Source: Begonia masoniana
Taxonomy: Eukaryota > Streptophyta > Magnoliopsida > Cucurbitales > Begoniaceae
NCBI GenBank assembly: GCA_022432975.1
Contig: CM039508.1
Location: forward strand, 44,357,646 to 44,421,645
Length of the DNA stretch: 64,000 nucleotides
Direction: 5' to 3'
The position numbers and the translations under genes are program-made. The notes beneath the pieces are model-generated. The model worked only from the letters and a program-made list of their open reading frames with translations, was not told where the DNA came from and did no database searches. The stretch's first letter is position 1; every line of letters begins with the position of its first letter. Below, in pieces: positions 23,027 through 36,034 of the stretch.

Positions 23027-24379
23027 TGAAAGATTATGATCAGTTTATGCGGTGTCACACAGGGTGTTACGTGTGACACCGATAATGAATGCAATGATAA
23101 ACAATATAAATATGCGGAAATAAATGACACAAGAGATTGGTAACGCAGTTCGGCAACCAGCCTACGTCTGCGGGACTACGCCCAGATATAAAAACATTTC
23201 TTTGAGTTCACGAAATTACAAGACAATCGGACTTATACAAATAAAGACTCCCTCTTATCTTTGTCGCCGGCTCAAGCTAACTTCCCCAAGGAAACTGTTT
23301 TTGCGAGATCCCCTCGACTTTAGAACGACCTCTCCCGAGATCTAGATAACAACAAGCTCCCCTCGTTGTTGATTCCTCCCAGAATTCGTGCTATGGCAAG
23401 ATCCCCTCGCCCACGATCAAGAACGACAAGCTCCCATTGTCTAAGAAACAGAACTCCTCCTGAGTTCGGATGCAGTCTCCTCCTGAGACTGAGCTTTAAA
23501 TGAAGAACAAAGAATATTGCCTCCTGGGACACCTCCTGGAACACCAGATCGAAGTCTTTGAATGCAATAACCAACACATTCAATAAAACGATAAAATCCA
23601 CATATTAGATAGAGTGTGTAAAACAATCACAAACTCATACGCAGAAACGTAGGGAGTGAAAGAAAAAAGACGGCTTGGAAAAATGAAGAAATCTTCTCTC
23701 GTGTAAAATAAAAATCCGTCCACTGAAGAACAATCATTGACGACTCACTGAAGGCGTGAATGAAAAGATTAACAATTGCTGGACACACGCAAACGTCGGT
23801 GAAGAATAAAATCGCCCTAAAGAAAAAAAAAACTTTTAGCTATCAAGAATAATGTCTTCAGCTACCTTCTTCAGAAAAACGAAGGCTTTAAATATCATTG
23901 GTAGCTTCCATATCTTCGATTCAGCCAGTTACCAAATTAGCTATAGCAACGCAAGAGTTAAGGAAAACAAATCTTAACAAATTCGGTTGTGTGACACACT
24001 GTGTGACACTTTTGGAAAGTATCTCCAATAAATCAGATATTTGCCTAAAAAATTAGGAAAGCATCCCATTAAACATGGGAACTCAAAGCCCAGCAGATTT
24101 GGCTAAGTTTCCATCAAAACGACTTACCAAATAGAAGTTTTCTAAAAAGCAAATGCTTATAGCTTTTTAAATAACTTTCCTAATATTCTTGTTTCCTTAT
24201 TTTTCTCTTTCACGGAATCTTCATGATTGCCCATATAATACCATCAAATAGTCTGAATAAGCTATTTCTTGATCACCAAGAAATAAATTATCAAATATAT
24301 AATCATGGAATAAAATATTATTTTCATAATATATTGCCAAAAAATCAATGCCAACACATGCAAAATCTTTGCATTTACA
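23027..24379 (-). repeat. 3' LTR of the Copia element
   Basis: On the minus strand it starts TGTAAATGCAAAG and ends TAATCTTTCA, 1353 bp. An inner part matches 29747-30900 in inverted orientation and 30901-32209 directly. It carries the palindromic motif GGTGTCACACAGGGTGTTAC near its end. Confidence 0.8.
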
Positions 24380-24570
24380 ATCTCCCCCTTTGGCATTTTT
24401 TGACAAAATCAATATAACCATAGAGTGTCAATAACTCCCCCTGAAAGTAACACTCCCCCTCAGTATATCATAAAGTTATCACTCATTATATAGTATCAGA
24501 GAGTAGAGTATGTCACACCATATGTATCACCAATAACCAATTCCAAATTACTCCCCCTTTTTGCCATAAA
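24380..24570 (-). other. Polypurine tract and further purine tracts of the Copia element
   Basis: The minus strand reads AAAGGGGGAGAT directly before the 3' LTR (24391-24380), a polypurine tract for plus-strand priming. More G-rich tracts of the same kind lie at about 24435-24460 and 24550-24560. Multiple tracts are known in SIRE-type elements. Confidence 0.6.
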
Positions 24571-24989
24571 AAGACAAATAGATATATAAGAGAATAGCCC
24601 TTAACATAATAGCAGCAACATCACCAGATAAGTACCAGACATATATGCAGTACCAGGGGAGATTACCAATATCATCATAAACAAGCACGGATAAGCATCA
24701 CAAGCACCAATATCATCCAAATAAGCACGGAGCATATAATATCCAAATGTAACAGATCATCCATAGACTTAATATCCAGAGGCAAGAGATCATTTTAGAA
24801 GTTCAAAAGAAATCCATCATCAAGTAGAAAGACCAACCCGATTGTAGTTGTTCGCGACCGCTTGCTGGTATTATTTTCCTTGAACATATTCTCTTTCAAC
24901 ATGAAATACTGAAGCATCCTCCTTTGCTCCGTCAGTGACATCCTCAGTGACATCAATTGAAACTCAACACAGAAGAACCTCTTCACATG

Positions 24990-27900
24990 ACACATAGGCC
25001 TTAGGCAGACCTCAATTCTTCAAATCTCACACCATCCAAAGCTTTAGAAAAAATATCGGCAATTTGTTTTTCCGTCACCATATGCTCCAAAGTAATAATT
25101 TTGTCTTCCACTAGAGATCGAATAAAATGATGTCGTATATCAATATGTTTTGTCCGAGAATGCTGAACAGGATTTTAGAGATATTGATAGCACTCAAATT
25201 ATCACAATAAAGGGTCATGACATCCTGTGTGACACCATAGTCTTTCATCATTTGTTTCATCTAAAGAAGCTGCGTACAGCTACTTCCTGCTGCAATATAT
25301 TCAACCTCGGCCGTAGATAGAGAAATAGAGTTTTGCTTCTTGCTAAACCATGACACTAAGTTGTGTCCAACATAAAAACATCCACCCGAAGTGCTTTTTC
25401 TATCATCAGAACTTCCTGCCCAGTCAGCATCACAATAACCCACTAGATTTGCATTAGAATCAAAAGAATACCAGATGCCATAATCAGTTGTTCCACTAAC
25501 ATATTTTAGAATTCGTTTAACCGACACTAGGTGTGACTCCTTCGGATTTGCTTGAAATCAAGCACATAAACCCACGCTATAGCAAATATCTAGTCGGCTA
25601 GCAGTAAGATATAATAGGCTTCCACTCATGCTTCTATATAAACGTGGATCAACAGCAATTCCCTTTTCATCTTTAGATATTTTCTCGTGTGTCCCAAGGG
25701 GTGTTCTACGCGGGCGTGCATTCTCGAGCTTGAATTTTTTCAATAAAGTCTTGGCATATTTGGCTTGAGAGATAAAAATATCATTCTTTTCTTGCTAAAT
25801 TTGAAGACCAAGAAAATAAGTGAGTTCTCCGACCATACTCATCTCGAATTCTCTGGATATTTGAGCTACAAACTCATCCACCATCACTTGTGACACCGAG
25901 CCGAACACTATGTCATCAACGTAAATTTGAGCAAGTAAAAACTGACCTTTGTCACGGCGAACAAAAAGAGTTTTATCTACTCCCCCTCGCTCATATCCCT
26001 TGGTTAATAGATATTGCGTGAGTCGGTCATACCATGCAAGGGGAGCTTGTTTAAGCCCATATAACGCCTTCTTCAACTTATAAACATACTTGGGATGATG
26101 AGGGTCTTCAAAACCTTTTGGTTGAGCAACATAAACTTCTTCATTTAGAAACCCATTGAGAAACGCACTCTTCATATCCATTTGATATAGTTTGAACTGC
26201 ATAACACAAGAAATAAACAACAAAAGCTGAATAGATTCAAGATGAGCAACCGGAGCGAATGTTTCATCAAAATCAAGTCCTTCAATATGAGAATACCCTT
26301 GAGCCACTAGCCGAGCTTTGTTGCGAGTAATGTTGCCATGTTCATCGGTTTTGTTCTTGTAAATCCACTTAGTACCAATAACATTCACATCGGGAGGACA
26401 CGGTACTAAATCCTAAACTTGATTTTGGGAGAATTGACTGAGTTCTTCTTGCATAGCTCCTATCCAGTACTCATCTAGCAATGCTTTTTTCACATTCTTT
26501 GGCTCGATCGTTGATGTAAAGCATGCCATTTGGCTCATGTCTCGATAATTCACCCTTGGCTTATCTCTGGTTCGTATACCATCATTCAGACCACCAATAA
26601 TCTCATATGTAGGATGATTCTTCTGAACACGTGTAGATGGTTGTCTGTTGTGTGTGATATCAGCTTCTACTTCATCAACAGTCTCTGTTTGATCTGAGAC
26701 ACCACCTGAGACACCCTCTGTGACACCGGGTGGAACACTAGTGCCTTCATTATTTAAAATGTGGTCTGCATCATCTTTTGGATTATGAGTTGTGTCCAGA
26801 GAGTCGTCCACTTGAATATTTGCAGATTCGATGATAGTTCGAGTTCTTTTGTTGTAAACCCGATAGGCATGACTATTTGTAGCATAACCGAGAAAGATTG
26901 CCTCATCACTCTTGGGATCAAGTTTCCCCCTATGTTCCCTGTCATTCAACACAAAGCAGAGGCAGCCAAACGGATGAAAATAATTAAGATTCAGAGTTTT
27001 ACCTTTCCATATCTCATAGGGCGTCATAGAAGTTTTGCCACAGAGATACACCCGATTAATGGTATAACAAGCTGTATTCATAGCCTCAGCCCAGAATTTT
27101 TGAGGAACATCTCTTTCATGTAGCATTACTCGAGTCATCTCTGCCAATGTACGATTCTTCCTTTCAACGACTCCATTTTGTTGAGGAGTTTTTGGTGCCG
27201 AGAATTCATGTGCTATTCCGAGATGTTTACAGAAATCTGAGAATTCAGAATTTTCAAACTCTCTTCCATGGTCACTTCGGATACGTATGATCTTCATAAT
27301 AACACAATCTTTTTCCCATTGGAGACGTGTGCACATTGATTTGAAAACTTTAAACGTGTTGGACTTTTCTCTTAGAAACTCCACCCATGTATAACGTGAA
27401 AAATCATCAACAGTAACGAAGGCATACCGTTTTCTGCCAATACTTTCAACAAGCATTGGTCCCATTAGATCCATGTGGAGCAGTTCAAGCACAAGGGTAG
27501 TCGCAGATGACTAGGACATTGGGTGTGACACCTTGGTTTGCTTTCTGATTTGACATGGTCCGCATAATTTTTCTTCATCAAATTTTAATTTAGGAATTCC
27601 TCGGACAGCACCTTTCGAAATAAGCTTCTCCATCATTCTGAAATTAACATGTCTCAACTTTCTATGTCATAGGATAGTGTCTTCCATACTCGACCGAAGG
27701 CAGGTAGACGAAGAATAAATAAGATAACAATTGTCTGATGATCTAACTCCTTCAATGACACAATTTTTATTTTTATCGGACACAACACATTTTTCTCTTG
27801 TAAATTGCACATTCAGATCTTGATCACAGAGCTGGCTAATACTGATTAGGTTGGATTTCAAACCATTTACCAATAAAACATTACTCAACTTTGGTAAACC

Positions 27901-29735
27901 AGGAACATTCAACGTTCCCCTCCCAATGACATCCGATGAGACACTGTTGCCGAATGTTACTTTTCCCACAGATTCGGGTATAATATCTGTCAAATATCTC
28001 TCTTCACCTGTCATATGTCTAGAACATCCGCTATCAAAATACCATGCATTAGTTCCGATTGCCTTTAGTAAGAGATGTGTAACATAACACCTCAAACTTG
28101 ATTTCATCACCCATTTCTGATAAGGGAATCTGTAAGAAGAAGCATTTCTAACAGTACCAAATCTTAGATCCGCAAGATAATTGAAGCATTTAGGACGAAT
28201 ATGACCACGACGTTGGCAATAATGACACACAGAACTATAAGAGTTACCTTTTTTGCTTGCAACATGATAGAAATTATGGGAATTTGAATTTCTATCAGTT
28301 CTTGGCATTCTGTTTGTAACTTGCTTTCCTTTGTAATCAAATCCCTTGTCTGACACCGGCTGTGACACCAAACTTGCCCTTACGAATTTCATCACAGAGC
28401 GATTTTCTTTTACTGCAACAGTCTGTGCAACAGAGCTTTCACCTTTAAAACCCAATCCAGATCGAATTCCACCTAATTTGCTGACGTTTAGAATATCATC
28501 TAGTTTAGAAGAACCCGAATTTAGCATTTTGACATTCTTCTTCATTAGACTTATCTCATTGGTTAAATCAGTAGCTTCATCCTGACTTGCTTTCAGCTTT
28601 GTCTCATAATTATCAATAACATTTTGAAAATTGTTCTTCTCATCCTTCAAATTTCTAATCTGTGTGTGTAGAAGCTGATTTGCTTTAACAAGCTCGGTCC
28701 ATTTCTCATACAGAAACTTATATTCTCCAATAAGATCTTCTTATGTGACTGGTTCTTCGTCTTCATCACTACTACTAGAAAAATCGTCTGTGACACCGTG
28801 TATAACACTACCATTTTCTTCACGTTTTGCCTTTCCAACGAGCGCCACATGATTGCTCTGAAATTCATCTTCCTTTTCTGACTCATCCTCACTCCAGGTT
28901 GCATTCAGAGAATTCTTGTTTTTCTTCAATGTATTAGCACATTCTGCTTGTATATGCCCAAATCCTTCACATTCTCTGCACTGAATGCCTTTATTCTTAA
29001 ATGATTGATCAGACACATAAGTTTCTTCTCTGTGCTTCTTGTTGCTTGAAGAACCATATTTTTGAAGTTTGTGACACCCTGCTTGACACCACGATTATTT
29101 CTTCCATATCTCTTCATAACTCTACTAAAATTCTTTGACAGCAGGGCTAGAGATTCCTCCAAGTCATCTTCATAACGCTCATTGTAATTCTGAACCTCTG
29201 TTTTTAAAGCAACTCCCTTTGCCTTCTTTATATAGGTGTCTCCTCTAAGATTCATCTCGAAAGTTCTAAGAGATCCCATCAACTCTTCTAACTTCATTTT
29301 AGAGACATCTTTGGCTTCTTCTATGGCAGTGACTTTGTAGGCAAATCGTTGTGGCAAAGACCTTAAGATTTTTCTTACAAGTTTTTCTTTGGAAATCATC
29401 TCGCCGAGAGCAAATGCTTCATTAGCTATGTCACATAATCTGGCGTTGAACTCGCCAATAGTCTCATCTTCCTGCATCTTTAAATTCTCAAATCTAGTGG
29501 TTATCATTTGCATTTTGGACAATTTTACCGTAGATGTTCCTTCATAGGTGGTTTAAAGAATATCCCATGCCCTTTTTGCCGATTCGCATGTGAAGATGAG
29601 TCTGAACTGAATTAGATCCACGCCATTAAAAATATCATTTAGAGCCTTTGAATTGCTATGTGCCAAAGCTTCTTCATTTACGGTCCAATTTTCATCGAGT
29701 TTTGGAGATATAATGCCTTCTGCATCGGTGTTCAT
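24990..29735 (-). pseudogene. Copia gag-pol polyprotein, broken
   Basis: In order on the minus strand: gag (29735-28926, with SKALNDIFNGVD and KLVRKILRSLPQRF); a CX2CX4HX4C knuckle CRECEGFGHIQAEC (near 28970); a second knuckle CHYCQRRGHIRPKC (near 28220); protease FDSGCSRHMTG (near 28030); integrase core 27492-26413 with SDHGREFENSEF and TPQQNGVVERKNRT; reverse transcriptase 26388-25795 with [10 protein letters not shown] and YVDD; RNase H 25527-25261 and on to about 24998 with STAEVEYIAAGSS. The first part of gag is missing. Stops or frame changes lie near 29553, 28740, 27667, 26410, 25795 and 25558. TGTGACACC or its complement recurs within the coding region. Confidence 0.8.
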
Positions 29736-29746
29736 AGGGTGACTCC

Positions 29747-30900
29747 AGAGAAAAATAAGGAAACAAGAATATTAGGAAAGTTATTTAAAAAGCTATAAGC
29801 ACTTGCTTTTTAGAAAACTTCTATTTGGTAAGTCCTTTTGATGGAAACATAGCCAAATCTGCTGGGCTTTGAGTTCCCATGTTTAATGGGATGCTTTCTT
29901 AATTTTTTGGGCGAATATCTGATTTATTGGAGATACTTTCCTAAAGTGTCACACGGTGTGTCACACAACCGAATTTGTTAAGATTTGTTTTCCTTAACTC
30001 TTGCGATACTCTAGCTAATTTGGTAACTGGCTGAATCGAAGATATGGAAGCTACCAATGATATTTAAAGCCTTCGTTTTTATGAAGAAGGCAGCTGAAGA
30101 CATTATTCTTGAGAGCTAAAAGTTTTTTATTCTTTGGGGCGATTTTATTCTTCACCGACGTTTGCGTGTGTCCAGCAATTGTTAATCTTTTCATTCACGC
30201 CTTCAGTGAGTCATCGGTGATTGTTCTTCAGTGGACGGATTTTTATTTTACACGAGAGAAGATTTCTTCATTTTTCCAAGCCGTCGTTTTTCTTTCACTC
30301 CCTACGTTTATGCGTATGAGTTTGTGATTGTTTTACACACTCTATCTAATATGTGGATTTTATCGTTTTATTGAGTGTGTTGGTTATTGCGTTCGAAGAC
30401 TTCGATCTAGTGTTCCAGGAGGTGTCCCAAGAGGCAATATTCTTTGTTCTTCATTTAAAGCTCAGTCTCGAGAGGAGACTGCATCCAAACTTGGGAGGAG
30501 TTCTGTTTCTTAGACAAGGGGAGCTTGTCGTTCTTGATCGTGGGCGAGGGGATCTTGCCATAGCACGGATTCCGGGAGGAATCAACAACGAGGGGAGCTT
30601 ATTGTTATCTAGATCTCGAGAGAAGTCGTTCTAAAGTCGAGGGGATCTCGCAAAAACAGTTTCCTTGGGGAAGTTAGCTTGAGCCGGCGACAAAGATAAG
30701 AGGGAGTCTTTATTTGTATAAGTCTGATTGTCTTGTAATTTCGTGAACTCAAGAAATATTTTTATATCTGGGCGTGGCCCCGCAGACGTAGGCTGGTTGC
30801 CGAACTGCGTTACCAATCTCCTGTGTCATTTATTTCTGCATATTTATATTGTTTATCATTGCATTCATTATTGGTGTCACACGTAACACAGGGTGTGACA
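29747..30900 (+). repeat. Inverted LTR-like segment inside the Copia element
   Basis: It is an inverted copy of 30901-32036, with the arms meeting around a 19-nt spacer (30882-30900). It lacks about the first 175 bp of the LTR and directly abuts truncated gag on its left. The same small open frame (MDFIVLLSVLVIAFEDFDLV) appears on + here and on minus at 31149-31430, which shows the inversion. It is not a protein gene. Confidence 0.85.
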
Positions 30901-32209
30901 TGTGACACCGATAATGAATGCAATGATAAACAATATAAATATGCGAAAATAAATGACACAGGAGATTGGTAACGCAGTTCGTCAACCAGCCTACGTCTGC
31001 GGGGCCACGCCCAGATATAAAAACATTTCTTTGAGTTCACGAAATTACAAGACAATCGGACTTATACAAATAAAGACTCCCTTTTATCTTTGTCGCCGGC
31101 TCAAGCTAACTTCCCCAAGGAAACTATTTTTGCGAGATCCCCTCGACTTTAGAATGACCTCTCCCGAGATCTAGATAACAACAAGCTCCCCTCGTTGTTG
31201 ATTCCTCCTAGAATCCGTGCTATGGCAAGATCCCCTCGCCCACGATCAAGAACGACAAGCTCCCCTTGTCTAAGAAACAGAACTCCTCCCGAGTTCGGAT
31301 GCAGTCTCCTCCCGAGACTGAGCTTTAAATGAAGAACAAAGAATATTGCCTCCTGGGACACCTCCTGGAACACCAGATCGAAGTCTTCGAACGCAATAAC
31401 CAACACACTCAATAAAACGATAAAATCCACATATTAGATAGAGTGTGTAAAACAATCACAAACTCATACGCAGAAACGTAGGGAGTGAAAGAAAAACGAC
31501 GGCTTGGAAAAACGAAGAAATCTTCTCTTGTGTAAAATAAAAATTCGTCCGCTGAAGAACAATCACCGACGACTCACTGAAGGCGTGAATGAAAAGATTA
31601 ACAATTGCTGGACACACACAAACGTCGGTGAAGAATAAAATCGCCCCAAAGAATAAAAAGCTTTTAGCTCTCAAGAATAATGTCTTCAGCGGCCTTCTTC
31701 AGAAAAACGAAGGCTTTAAATATCATTGGTAGCTTCCATATCTTCGATTCAGTCAGTTACCAAATTAGCTATAGCATCGCAAGAGTTAAGGAAAACAAAT
31801 CTTAACAAATTCGGTTGTATGACACACCGTGTGACACTTTAGAAAAGTATCTCCAATAAATCAGATATTCGCCTAAAAAATTAGGAAAACATCCCATTAA
31901 ACTTGGGAACTCGAAGCCCAGCAGATTTGGCTAAGTTTCCATCAAAACGACTTACCAAATAGAAGTTTTCTAAAAAGCAAGTGCTTATAGCTTTTTAAAT
32001 AACTTTCCTAATATTCTTGTTTCCTTATTTTTCTCTTTCACAGAATCTTCATGATTGCCCATATAATACCATCCAATAGTCTGAATAAGCTATTTCTTAA
32101 TCACCAAGAAATAAATCATCAAATATATAATCATGGAATAAAATATTATTTTCATAATATAGTGCCAAAAAATCAATGCCAACACATAAGCAAAATCTTT
32201 GCATTTACA
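30901..32209 (-). repeat. 5' LTR of the Copia element
   Basis: It is a direct copy of the 3' LTR, starting TGTAAATGCAAAG on the minus strand at 32209. The final 45 bp or so present in the 3' LTR are absent at the join with the inverted segment. Confidence 0.75.
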
Positions 32210-32543
32210 AAAAATAAATAAAGCCTCTCGCGAAATTGGCTTTTAGATTCGATCAGCTTCATCGCAAACATTCTCAATTGGCGTTGGATTTCATGGTGCT
32301 TATGTAGGGAATTAATTTTGAGATTTTTGAGATTAATTTATTTTAAGATTATGTTACAATTTCTCGGTTGATCGCGCTTGATGCTAAGGAAAACATGTTA
32401 TTAGTCTAGTGTTAGCAGATTTAAGCTCGAATGTTCACAAATTTTTAATGATATTTCACCAAATATTGTCGGATAAAAACCATTTGAAAAGAAAGCAAAT
32501 ACATCTAACCTTCTTACCCATTACAACTTACAAATCATTCTTT
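32210..32543. other. Spacer downstream of RLK2
   Basis: No gene is seen. It is closely similar to 7720-8066 downstream of RLK1. Confidence 0.6.
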
Positions 32544-35500
32544 TCAACTTTGAAGATCCATGGAGAGCACGGTAGTTTTAATCATATGCAACTCTGTGAT
32601 AACATTCTCGATATCCATGCGATCACCAGGAGACTCCATAGAACATGCGAGGCCAAGCTTTAACAGTGAAACCAAACAGTTCATCGTCTTATGATCAATT
32701 GGTATAATGAAAGATAAAAGAACACTATCGACAATGTTGATCACTTGACTCGACAAAGCCATAACAACGTATGAATGTAGATTGAGTTCTCCTACAAACA
32801 TTATATTAGTCGGTCGTTTCCCTGTTATCATTTCCAACAATAATATTCCATAGCTATACGTGTCGCCCTTAGTTGAAACATCACTTCCCTGCCCATATTC
32901 TGTATTTAAAAAAAAATCATGAAAAATAGATAATTGAAAGTTAATAGAATTGAAAATTCAAGATTTTCACGACAAGTTTGTACCTGGAGCAACATATCCA
33001 ACCGTTCCTCAAGTTTGTAAGAAGTTTCGCAAGTCTGAAATCTCTAACATGCGCAGTCATACTTTCATCGAGAAGAATGTTAGATGTCTTTAAATCACAA
33101 TGAACAATTGGAATATGACAACGATGATGAAGATAATCGAGCGCTACAGCAACATCGATGGCTATATTTACTCGATGAAGAAGGTTGAGACATCGTCCTT
33201 CATTTAGGTCTTGGCTTCCAGCGTGCAACGAAGAGTCTAAATTTCCTTTAGGCATGAACTCATACTCAATAGCTTTGAAATCATTTCCCTTAAAATCAAT
33301 GGTGGAGCATGAAGTTATCGTCTTTAGTAGATTTCTATTTTGAATAGTCCTCAAAGCTTCACACTCAGCTGTGAAACTCTTGACTGCTCCACAAAGCTGA
33401 AGATTGAGAACTTTAATGGCTACGGTTTTGCCCACTTGTTCTAGGACACCTTTATAGACTGAGCTAAAATATCCCTTTCCAATCAAATTGTCTAAAGAAA
33501 AGTTATTGGTTGCTTTGAGTAGATCACCATATGATACTTCCATGAAAAAAGATGGCTTTGAGACCAATCGACTCTCTTTTGGTTTCCTTCCCATTTTCTT
33601 TCCAATCAAAAAGAATAGTAGGAATGATAATGAAACTAACCCAAATAGAGAAGTACATACTGATATAATAATCTTAAGCTAGCGATTCAATTGAGGCATT
33701 CTCCTTGCTTCATTGAGGCAAATGGGTAGGTTTAGAAACGCTGCACCACCACATAGTTTGATATTTCCACTCAATGAGATGGCTGATGCATTTGAAAAAA
33801 CTCCAGCAATTGGAACTTTGCCATCAAAATTGTTGAAGGATAAATTTAATAAACTCATGGAAAATTTGGAGAAGTAGTCTGGAATTTGCCCCGATAGGTT
33901 GTTGGAAGAAAGGTCAAGTACTCTAATGCCTTGTAATGAACTAAAGCTTGAAGGAATGGGTCCGTGGAAGTTGTTGCCTTGCATGGCGAGATATTCCAGG
34001 CTGACGCAACTCCCTAATTCACTGGGAAGTGTTCCTGAAAAATCATTATAAGATAAATCCAAAGAAGTCGTGGTTTTTAAATTTCCAATTTCATGAGGTA
34101 ATTCTCCACTGAGTTTGTTTTGAGATAAATCCAATAATTCTCCTACTCGCCTAAGGGAAAATACTTCCTTAGGAATGACGCCACTAAGGCTATTATTATG
34201 AAACGACAAGAATGTCAACTATTTGCAATTTTCTATACTTGCAGGAATAGCTCCATGAAATTTGTTGTTCTGCAAGTCAAGTCTAATCAATGTCGTTAAG
34301 TTTCCTATGGTCTTTGGCATTTCTCCTGTAAGGGTGTTCCATGATACGTCAAGAATTCTTAAATTTTGAAGTTTGCCTATTTCCTTGGGCAAGTTTCCTT
34401 GAAAATTATTCCCTTCCAAGCTCAGCCTATTTAAGCTCACAAGGTTTCCTAAACCCGACGGTATTTCACCAAACAATCGATTGTTTCCCAATCCTAACAT
34501 CGTGAGTTGAGTAGATAGGTTGGCAAGTGAACTAGGAATAACGCCTCTAAAGCCATTGTTGTTTATACTTAGTCTGAATAAGCGACTACAATTGGTTAAT
34601 GAATTGAGAAAATTCAAATCGTCAGAATCTCCATTTCCAAGATGATTAGAAAACAAAATAAGCCTTGTCAAATTTTTCATGTCACCAAAATTGACTCCCA
34701 CCTTGCCGAAAAAGTTGTTGTTACTCAGCTGAATATTCTCGAGGTTGGAAGCATTGGAAAAAGACAGAGGAATGGAACCAATAAAATTGTTTCTGGATAC
34801 TAGAAATTGTCTGAGGTTAGGAAAAGAAAGGCCTATATTTGGTGAAAGGCTTCCACAAATTTGATTTTGAGTAAGAGTGATTTTTTCGATCAAGGAAAGG
34901 TTGTAGATTGATGAGGGTAAGGCCCCAGAAAGTTCATTGGAACCAAGATCTAAGCATTTCAAGTTTTTCAAACGACCTATTGAAGAGGGTATACTTCCCT
35001 CTTAGATATTACCGCCAATCGAAAGAATGTCCAACGAGGTCAGACTTGCTATGGCAGAAGGTATGGTTCTTTTAATGATGTTCTCCCTAAATCCAAGACG
35101 TTTAAGCCCAGAAATAGATAATATGTAGTTTGGAAAGTTTCCAACCAACTTGTTCCGACTGAGACGGAGATAAATGAGGTTGGTGCAGCGAGAAAGATTG
35201 CTAGGAATCTCTCCGTCTAATGAATTATGTCCTAAGAACAAACTTTGCAGTCTTGTTAAACGACCGATCTCCTGAGGTATTTTGCCATGAAATGTGTTGT
35301 TTTCCAAATACAAATGTCTGAGGAAAGTTAAGTTTCCCAACGTAGGAGACAGAGAACCCACCAAGCTTTTAGAAGTGAGGTTTAAAACGGTGACTCGTTG
35401 ATGGCGACGACCACAAGTGATTCCTTCCCATTTGCAAAAATGGAGAGAATCATTCCATGAATTAAGAGCTCCAAGAGGATCACCTGTAACCATTACTTTA

Positions 35501-35700
35501 AAGGCCAACAAAGAACTCACATCAGTGGAATCGTTTGCATTAGAGGCACTGGCTATTGCAGAAGCAGGAACAATGAATTTCTGACTATGAAGAAGAAGAG
35601 GAAGAAGGGTAGCACACAAGAAGAGAAAAAGTTGGAAGTAAAGAGAAATGGATTGGACTATTGACATCGTTGCTTTTTTGAACCAACAACAAAGGTACAT
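32544..35700 (-). pseudogene. LRR receptor-kinase RLK2, broken
   Basis: It has the same design as RLK3: signal peptide, LRRs, transmembrane segment, non-RD kinase (HCDLKTSN with P changed to T) and a last exon at 32899-32544. Exon 1 starts MYLCCWFKKATM at 35700. Damage: a small deletion with a stop near 35002, a stop at 34219 inside an LRR, a stop at 33679 just before the transmembrane segment, VGDFG changed to VRDFR, and a deletion of about 40 bp before the GYVAP motif that shifts the frame near 33012. The intron (32983-32900) still has GT..AG ends. Much of the LRR text is otherwise well kept. Confidence 0.85.
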
Positions 35701-36034
35701 CCCATATGCCTTTAAACTTTGTATTTATTTCAAATCTGAAAAATATATGTATTATTTTTCAATAATTATAAAGTCTTTAGTACCTTAAATCTGATTAGAA
35801 AACACCAAGACTTTGTTTGTTAGTCGTGGTCTTGTGGGTTCTAAGTCTATTGTCCCCAAGATGTTTAGCTAAGCCTTATGGTTTGGGGTGAGAGGTCATT
35901 TGACGTTCATCGAGGTTTCCAAAATGGACTGCAAAGATGATTCTTCTTGGATTTGAAGACCTTACACTCAATGAAATGCCTAACAAACTATGAGAATGAC
36001 TTATTTTGAAAACTAAACTTGACTTTTCAAAGTC
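35701..36034. other. Spacer upstream of RLK2
   Basis: No gene is seen. It matches the regions upstream of RLK3 (59542-59760) and RLK0 (2670-2960). Confidence 0.6.

Larger units (their letters stand above)
23027..32209 (-). mobile_element. SIRE/Maximus-type Copia retrotransposon with a third, inverted LTR
   Basis: The whole unit is flanked by AAAAA (23022-23026 and 32210-32214), and its empty site is visible near 7720. On the minus strand it runs 5' LTR (32209-30901), an inverted LTR-like segment (30900-29747), gag-pol (29735-about 25000), polypurine tract and 3' LTR (24379-23027). The usual primer-binding site, leader and start of gag are absent, apparently replaced by the inverted segment. 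Several stops break the polyprotein. It cannot be autonomous. Confidence 0.8.

Noticed and set aside
24795..24995. Possible extra (env-like) gene between pol and the 3' LTR of the Copia element
   Set aside because: Only a 66-codon frame without membrane or coiled-coil features; no support.
30353..30634. 93-codon frame present in three copies (also 31149-31430 and 23320-23601)
   Set aside because: The copies are the same part of one LTR; the frame has no recognised domain and follows the LTR orientation.
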